Of a stretch of DNA of 64,000 nucleotides, positions 59,558 through 64,000 are shown one piece after another; positions within the stretch are counted from its first letter, which is position 1, and every line of letters begins with the position of its first letter. This DNA is from a virus, in the IMG/VR virus record IMGVR_UViG_3300032326_000865, positions 1-64,000 of that record. One strand, 5' to 3'. A model generated the notes under the pieces. It saw only the letters and a list, made by a program, of their open reading frames with translations. It was not told where the DNA came from and made no database searches. Position numbers and translations under genes: made by a program.

Positions 59558-59986
59558 TTATTGGCAAGACTCGCAAACGTCTCCATCGCAATTTCCCTGA
59601 GGAGTGCCAAGAGGCTCATTAAAGTCGTCGTCGTCGCTAGCAGGTGCCGCTGGAGTGTCTTTAATAAACATTCCATCAACCATCTTCCCGGTGCGCTTGG
59701 AAATGACGCTATAAGCAGAATCCAGACAGGCCTCAAACGTAGTGCCAGCAAGCTCAGCAAGAAGAATCAAAACAACAGTGCAGTCACCAATGGCATCAAT
59801 AATTTCCGGTTGGTTGGACTCCTTGATTGCTTCATTCAACTCAGCCACCTCTTCCAGCAATTTGACGAATTGAGTCTGCTGGGTGGCTTTTGCGCTGTCA
59901 CCAATGATGCCGCGATCAGTTCCCCACTTTCGGATTAGATCAGCCAGTTCATTGAGGTCAGAAACCGTAATTTTATTGTTAGTCAT
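59558..59986 (-). CDS. MazG-like nucleotide pyrophosphohydrolase, 142 aa
   Basis: 'KLLEEVAELNEAIKE' with 'EIIDAIGDCTVVLILLAEL' gives the E-x2-E...E-x2-D metal-binding pattern of MazG-type enzymes. It would hydrolyse non-canonical or excess NTPs to NMPs. The C-terminus is a disordered Cys-rich tail. Helps nucleotide pools during replication, or lowers ppGpp, as proposed for other phage MazG proteins. Confidence 0.8.
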   Translation of the reverse strand: MTNNKITVSDLNELADLIRKWGTDRGIIGDSAKATQQTQFVKLLEEVAELNEAIKESNQPEIIDAIGDCTVVLILLAELAGTTFEACLDSAYSVISKRTGKMVDGMFIKDTPAAPASDDDDFNEPLGTPQGNCDGDVCESCQ

Positions 59987-59999
59987 ATTTTATTTCTGT

Positions 60000-60467
60000 T
60001 TAGTTTGTCGTAAACGACAAGAGATCAATTGCGTAATTTGGAGGAAAAGGGCAACGGTTAATTAGCGTTTCAGCATCAGCGTGCGTTAATTCCTTAGAGT
60101 TCCTGCCAGTCCACAAAAGCCCAAGTAATGTTGCTTTGCTTGGATTTGCGTGAATCTCTTTGTGGCATGGAACTTCGCAAACTTGAAACGTAAAACAAAA
60201 AGCAGCCTTTCGCCTGCCTGCTGGATGATGCCTAGAGAAGGTTTCTTTGTCTCCACGCCTTCCACACATCGCACAAGAAACAACTCCTGGGATTTGATCC
60301 CAAGAGTTTTTGTATGCTGCTTCTAGCTTTTTCCTCGTATTGCTTTTAGATGGCTTCTTTTTGCTCTTCTTCAGGCTGGACACTTCCAACTTCGGATTCG
60401 CTTTTGGCGTATTGACTAAAGTCGATAATTGCTTTGTCCACGATTCCTTTTTGTTTTTCTTTTTCAT
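60000..60467 (-). CDS. HNH-like Cys/His protein, 155 aa
   Basis: A basic N-terminus (to about residue 55) is followed by 'CAMCGRRGDKETFSRHH' and 'CEVPCHKEIHANPSKATLLG', in the order C-x2-C ... H-H ... C-x3-C-H-x3-H seen in HNH-type nucleases. The ATG at 60467 follows a near-consensus AAGGA. The frame overlaps the upstream gene by 122 bases. Confidence 0.6.
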   Translation of the reverse strand: MKKKNKKESWTKQLSTLVNTPKANPKLEVSSLKKSKKKPSKSNTRKKLEAAYKNSWDQIPGVVSCAMCGRRGDKETFSRHHPAGRRKAAFCFTFQVCEVPCHKEIHANPSKATLLGLLWTGRNSKELTHADAETLINRCPFPPNYAIDLLSFTTN

Positions 60468-60657
60468 TAAGGTAATCCTTAAATGCAAGTTTCTGAACTC
60501 TGTGGCATTCTTCAATTGCAAGTTCTCCATTGTTTCCCGGAGCACAAACAAAAATCTGAACGGAAAGGGAATTAATAATATCGAGAGCTTCCCAATACTT
60601 CAATCCTTCAATTTGATTTACGATTTTGCTTACGTGTCTTTTTACTTCTGGCGTCAT
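60346..60657 (-). CDS. small helical protein, 103 aa
   Basis: The ATG at 60657 is shared with the previous stop (ATGA). 'MTPEVKRHVSKIVNQIEGLKYWEALDIINSL' then a helix and an acidic end. Not recognised. Its tail overlaps the HNH-like gene. Confidence 0.6.
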   Translation of the reverse strand: MTPEVKRHVSKIVNQIEGLKYWEALDIINSLSVQIFVCAPGNNGELAIEECHRVQKLAFKDYLNEKEKQKGIVDKAIIDFSQYAKSESEVGSVQPEEEQKEAI

Positions 60658-61004
60658 TGTGATGGTGGTGTTAGGTGATTTTCTGTTTTTTCCCAAATAT
60701 CTACGAAATCATCGCTATTTGGTTCTTCAACGCATTGGGTTACAATTTCCTCTGGAAAGAAGAAAAGTTGCCTGACTCTTGAAACTTCATAGATGTCAGG
60801 ACTTCTTGTGTATCTAGCTTCTTTGACGGTGATCCTCAATCGGGTCCATCCTCTTATTACTCCTACTTGGACACTAATTGTTCTTCCTCGGGCAAATCGG
60901 CCACCTCCGACGAAAATATCGTAGGTGGCCTCAGAGCCTTCTCTTGGCTTAGATCCTTTGCCCTTGGTACGCAGGTGTCCTTTTAGCTGGTCTAAAGGTC
61001 TCAT
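60654..61004 (-). CDS. basic beta-rich small protein, 116 aa
   Basis: Gly/Arg-rich first half ('HLRTKGKGSKPREGSEATYD') and a strand pair 'QVGVIRGWTRLRITVKEAR'. Its start overlaps the helicase stop (ATGA), so it may be made together with it; DNA-binding is possible, by charge only. Confidence 0.6.
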   Translation of the reverse strand: MRPLDQLKGHLRTKGKGSKPREGSEATYDIFVGGGRFARGRTISVQVGVIRGWTRLRITVKEARYTRSPDIYEVSRVRQLFFFPEEIVTQCVEEPNSDDFVDIWEKTENHLTPPSQ

Positions 61005-62296
61005 GATGTAACCCCATAAACAAAACGAAGAGTCGCCTTGTCCAGAATCAAAGGAAGGCGAACGCCTCCATGCCCGTTATGGCTGTCTTTGGCAATCAGG
61101 ATGTGCTTGTGCTGTCCAAAGTCGGAAGCCTGCTTGTTGCGTTCCTGAACGATTGAAAGCCACCAGTCAGCATCTTCCTCAATTGCTCGAGCATTCTTGG
61201 TTTCACCCTCAAAGTTCTCCTGACAGAGCACAATAATGGTAATCCCAAGCTCATCAGAAAGCTCTTGAAGGGTATTGGAGGTTCTTCTGAGCTCCATTTC
61301 GGCAGTCTCACCCTTGAAGCGATCACCACGAATCAGACCAATCTGGTCAACAAAAACAACCTTTACGCCATGGAGACGAACGTATCGCCGAATTTCAGCG
61401 ATAATCTCATGGATTCCGCGAGACTGAGGCTTGCGAATATGCAGATTGGACTCGTTGAGCTTCGTGACAGCTTTCCTGATGGCAATTAGCTCTTCTTTGG
61501 ACAACCCGGTGCGGTTCTGACTCTTGGCGTAGCCAACTGGATCGACAATGGCGGCATGGTGCAACCTAGAAGCTTGAATCACGGCTTTGGCAAAAGCACT
61601 AGATTCCGTGCGTTCAAGGATCAGGTAAAGACCACCCACATTAGAATCAAGAAGATTACCCCAAATCTCAACTGCCAAAGTAGATTTCCCAGAGCCACTG
61701 CGACCAGAGATAATCCCATAATGCTGAGGATGGAGACCACGAAGATGCTGATCAACAAGAGGAATGCCGAAAGGAATACCCATAGGCAGCTCCTTGCCAG
61801 CGATTTTAGCTTCGAATCCGTCAATGAACTCTTTGGATAGCCATTTAAGGTCGCGGACTGCTTTGATGCCAGAAGCGGCGTCAAAGACTTTAGTGATGGG
61901 TTCCGACAGGAACTTTAGGTATTCTTCATTGGAGCAATCGTAGACGGCCTCTGTGGCGTTGCTGAGCACATCAATGGCGATTCGGCGAGCATACTTGGAA
62001 CGAAGTTCTTCGTGATGCTGCTTGAGACCTTGACCTTGGGCGTAATTCAGAAGCGTTGCCAAATTCTCTGGTCCACCAACGCTATCCAAAAGACCCTTGT
62101 CATGAAGATGCTGCGCAAGAAGAGCAACATCATAAACCTTTGTCTCTTTGAGTGTCTTGAAGATCGTCTTAAGCGCGGAATTGAAAAACCAATCAACCTC
62201 CACGGTGTAATCCTCCATCAAAGACGGATCTTTGATGAAGGAAGAAAGGACAAACTTTTCAGAAACCAAGGAGTTTGGAATCTGTCTGTCTTCCAT
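61001..62296 (-). CDS. DnaB-like replicative helicase, 431 aa
   Basis: Walker A 'GRSGSGKS', Walker B 'VVFVDQIGLI', the 'QEL.DELGITIIVLCQ' motif and the C-terminal 'HILIAKDSHNGHGG' are those of the DnaB RecA-like domain. An N-terminal helical domain is present. It unwinds the fork as a hexamer. The ATG at 62296 is used; another one in frame at 62305 overlaps the previous stop. Confidence 0.92.
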   Translation of the reverse strand: MEDRQIPNSLVSEKFVLSSFIKDPSLMEDYTVEVDWFFNSALKTIFKTLKETKVYDVALLAQHLHDKGLLDSVGGPENLATLLNYAQGQGLKQHHEELRSKYARRIAIDVLSNATEAVYDCSNEEYLKFLSEPITKVFDAASGIKAVRDLKWLSKEFIDGFEAKIAGKELPMGIPFGIPLVDQHLRGLHPQHYGIISGRSGSGKSTLAVEIWGNLLDSNVGGLYLILERTESSAFAKAVIQASRLHHAAIVDPVGYAKSQNRTGLSKEELIAIRKAVTKLNESNLHIRKPQSRGIHEIIAEIRRYVRLHGVKVVFVDQIGLIRGDRFKGETAEMELRRTSNTLQELSDELGITIIVLCQENFEGETKNARAIEEDADWWLSIVQERNKQASDFGQHKHILIAKDSHNGHGGVRLPLILDKATLRFVYGVTS

Positions 62297-62298
62297 AA

Positions 62299-62580
62299 TT
62301 ACCATGGGATGTCGTCGCCGTCGTCTTGGCTGGATTCTTTCTCAAGATCTTTGGCAGTCTTGATTCCGTCACGGACATAAACAACCTTGCCGTTGCCGAC
62401 GTATTGCTTCTTCTGCTTGGAATCACGCTCTTCCTTGCTCTGCTCTACGGTTACAGAGACATTGTGACCGTAGTTACCCACCTTGTCGTCAACGTAAACG
62501 GAGAGGTTGATATAACCCTTGCGATCTTGAAGATTCACAAGGTCTTGCTTCTTGAGGCCGATGCTGATAATAGCGGACAT
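62299..62580 (-). CDS. SSB-like small protein, 93 aa
   Basis: Beta-rich body ('MSAIISIGLKKQDL', 'YINLSVYVDD', 'NVSVTVEQSK', 'GKVVYVRDGI') and an acidic tail ending Asp-Asp-Ile-Pro-Trp, like the SSB C-terminal tip (Asp-Asp-Ile-Pro-Phe) that recruits partners. It sits between the ERF and helicase genes. Probably a minimal ssDNA-binding protein. Confidence 0.7.
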   Translation of the reverse strand: MSAIISIGLKKQDLVNLQDRKGYINLSVYVDDKVGNYGHNVSVTVEQSKEERDSKQKKQYVGNGKVVYVRDGIKTAKDLEKESSQDDGDDIPW

Positions 62581-62604
62581 TTCTTTGTTTTCTATTTTGT
62601 TTGT

Positions 62605-63183
62605 TTATTGAAAGGTGCTTTTCTTTTTCTTATATGCTTCAAGAACTTCTTGATTGGTTGCAAGAGGGGTGTTTTTCAGCTTGTTGCCAATCACCAAGAG
62701 GCCTTCAGCACTTGTTGCCGAGTCGATTGCCTTGATGACCTGTTCAGCAGATGGGGCTGAGGCTTTTGGTGCTTTAGCGTCCTGACCCTTGCCGTGATCG
62801 TTGGTGGCGTCAGCGTCCTTCGTGTCGTCAATCAGGAACATGCCATTCAATGCATACTTGCGAGCATACGAAGAAGCAGCTCCAGTAATCTGGCTATCGT
62901 CCATTCCCTTCTTGGTTTCTGCTTCTCGAGCCATAGCCTGAACGTGCATCGTGTGCTCGCCATCGTAAATGGTAGCAGTAGCTCTAACGTAAATACGACC
63001 GCCGACCTCAATGATTTGATCACTGAGAGTAAGCATAAGGCCTTCCTCATTCAACAAAGGCTTCACAGCCTCAAGAATGCTTTCAGCAGAGCGATAACGG
63101 TAATCACCAAACTTATTGTGAAGGTCTTTTGGTGCCTTCAATTCGTGTTGGATTTTGCCCAACTTCTTTGAGAGTTCTTTCAT
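62605..63183 (-). CDS. ERF-family ssDNA-annealing protein, 192 aa
   Basis: 'YRSAESILEAVKPLLNEEGL' and 'SQITGAASSYARKYALNGMFLIDDTKDAD' are the ERF superfamily signature. The C-terminus is a linker and small helical domain. It anneals complementary strands in phage recombination, with a 5'-3' exonuclease (perhaps the nuclease at 4347-5186). Confidence 0.92.
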   Translation of the reverse strand: MKELSKKLGKIQHELKAPKDLHNKFGDYRYRSAESILEAVKPLLNEEGLMLTLSDQIIEVGGRIYVRATATIYDGEHTMHVQAMAREAETKKGMDDSQITGAASSYARKYALNGMFLIDDTKDADATNDHGKGQDAKAPKASAPSAEQVIKAIDSATSAEGLLVIGNKLKNTPLATNQEVLEAYKKKKSTFQ

Positions 63184-63195
63184 TTTTTTGATTCG

Positions 63196-63582
63196 TTAAA
63201 TTAGATCTGATTCATCTGATTCTTCTAGCCCTTCTTCATTCAACCTAGTGATGATTTTATCAATCAACGGATCTCCTGTAACAGCGCTGTGAGAAGAAAG
63301 AAGCGTCATGATTGGATTCACACCATTGGCAAGAGCCAGAGGCATAATGGAGACGAATTGGCGCACATTGGCGTCAATGACTTTCATTGCATATTCCTCA
63401 GGCTTATTCTCTGCTTCAAGAAACGCCTGCTTGAATTTGTCATCTTGCAGCAAACAAATGGCCATTTCCATCTGAATGCCTTCAGTAGCCCTCTTGAGCT
63501 TTCTAAAGAAAAGCATGATGTCATTAAACGCTTCAGGGTTTTCTTTTTCAAGGTCCTGCCAACCTTCTGTGTTATTTCTCAT
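63196..63582 (-). CDS. hypothetical protein, 128 aa
   Basis: Helical; the ATG at 63582 (MRNNTEGWQDLEKENPEAF) is used since the longer frame starts with TTG. Ends in an acidic Ser/Asp/Leu tail. Just upstream of ERF in the same operon. Not recognised. Confidence 0.65.
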   Translation of the reverse strand: MRNNTEGWQDLEKENPEAFNDIMLFFRKLKRATEGIQMEMAICLLQDDKFKQAFLEAENKPEEYAMKVIDANVRQFVSIMPLALANGVNPIMTLLSSHSAVTGDPLIDKIITRLNEEGLEESDESDLI

Positions 63583-63592
63583 TAGAATGTAA

Positions 63593-63623
63593 AGCCCGGC
63601 CTGCTTTAATTGCAAGCCGGGCT
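63593..63623 (-). terminator. intrinsic terminator
   Basis: AGCCCGGC and GCCGGGCT pair (8 pairs) with a 15-base loop; a short T-run follows on the minus strand. It separates the gene ending at 63631 from the one starting at 63582. Confidence 0.6.
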
Positions 63624-63630
63624 AATGGAA

Positions 63631-64000
63631 TCACTTGCTCTTTCGGAGCGGTTTAATCTCAATCGGTTGACCATTGTCCTTGCGCACGGTCAGGTTCTTA
63701 AGGTCGATGACAAGTCTTCCTGTTGGGATGCTGGAAGCATTTCCCATCAGTTCAAACCATTGATCTTCATTGAAGATGATGTATCGAACTTTGTTCTCCT
63801 TGTGCGCTTGAATCAGGTCTTCCGCTTGATTCTTGGAACGGATATTCCGAACAACTTGATCGTCCTCCATCTTTTTGATGATCGAACCCAAATTGCGAAT
63901 ATGCTTAGGACCAAGACCGAAGGTCTCCGCTTTTCTCAGTAGCAAATCCTGAGACTCCTTTGGAATCTTGATGAAGAATGCTTCTTTGTGATGCGAGTAA
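63631..64000 (-). CDS. partial hypothetical protein, at least 123 aa
   Basis: The frame stays open to the window's end, so the true start lies beyond 64000. The visible part has 'LRKAETFGLGPKHIRNLGSIIKKMEDDQVVRN' and a C-terminal 'IDLKNLTVRKDNGQPIEIKPL'. No motif seen. Probably part of the replication/recombination unit. Confidence 0.7.
   Translation of the reverse strand, partial: YSHHKEAFFIKIPKESQDLLLRKAETFGLGPKHIRNLGSIIKKMEDDQVVRNIRSKNQAEDLIQAHKENKVRYIIFNEDQWFELMGNASSIPTGRLVIDLKNLTVRKDNGQPIEIKPLRKSK

Noticed and set aside
1-64000. CRISPR arrays, phage integrase or integron integrase
   Set aside because: No regularly spaced direct repeats and no tyrosine- or serine-recombinase motifs were seen in the predicted proteins.

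Overview
The window looks like most of one double-stranded DNA tailed-phage genome. It carries a large terminase, portal, scaffold, capsid and tail cluster, an endolysin and phage recombination and replication genes, plus many small overlapping genes. No tail-sheath, tail-tube or tape-measure gene was recognised. A 785-residue portal followed by scaffold and capsid, and three late coiled-coil or giant proteins, fit a podovirus-like virion. The host is unknown. Most structural genes start after short A/T-rich leaders without a Shine-Dalgarno sequence, which suggests a host that does not depend on it (Bacteroidota or a similar lineage). The fragment is open at the right end, where one gene runs off, and probably at the left.

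Layout. (1) 1-8.1 kb, minus strand: small early/accessory genes, with an HNH nuclease, a DUF3310 protein, a tRNA-Arg(TCT), a PD-(D/E)XK nuclease and a GHKL-type ATPase. An ORF-less, hairpin-rich stretch of about 930 bases (2740-3665) lies beside the tRNA and may be a large structured RNA. (2) 8.1-11.2 kb: a visibly G+C-richer insert holding six attC-like sites in a row (8780-10531), with small genes between them as in an integron cassette array, followed by tightly coupled small genes. No integron integrase is in the window. (3) 11.2-15.8 kb, minus strand: more early genes, including a 581-residue unknown. (4) 15.9-18.6 kb: a terminase-small-subunit-like gene on the plus strand, then a minus-strand chain of tiny genes, several encoding single-span membrane proteins. 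(5) 18.8-57.8 kb, plus strand: the late region. The order is terL, an initiator-like tRNA-Met, portal, scaffold, major capsid, a cluster of small basic proteins, BppU-like and collagen-like fibre proteins, holin-like, DUF1353, endolysin, Ser/Asp-rich structural proteins, two glycosyltransferases, tail proteins, and one 5085-codon gene filling about a quarter of the window. (6) 57.8-64 kb, minus strand: MazG-like pyrophosphohydrolase, HNH-like protein, DnaB-like helicase, an SSB-like protein with an acidic tail, and an ERF-family annealing protein.

How it fits together. The two minus-strand arms look like early functions (host interaction, DNA metabolism, recombination) and the plus-strand middle like the packaging, virion and lysis programme. 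Converging transcription at 57.8 kb is separated by a strong bidirectional terminator. The points most worth a second look are the attC-like cassette array inside a phage, the putative giant structured RNA next to a tRNA, the 5085-residue protein with a zinc-protease motif, and the pairing of a collagen-like fibre with GT25-type glycosyltransferases.
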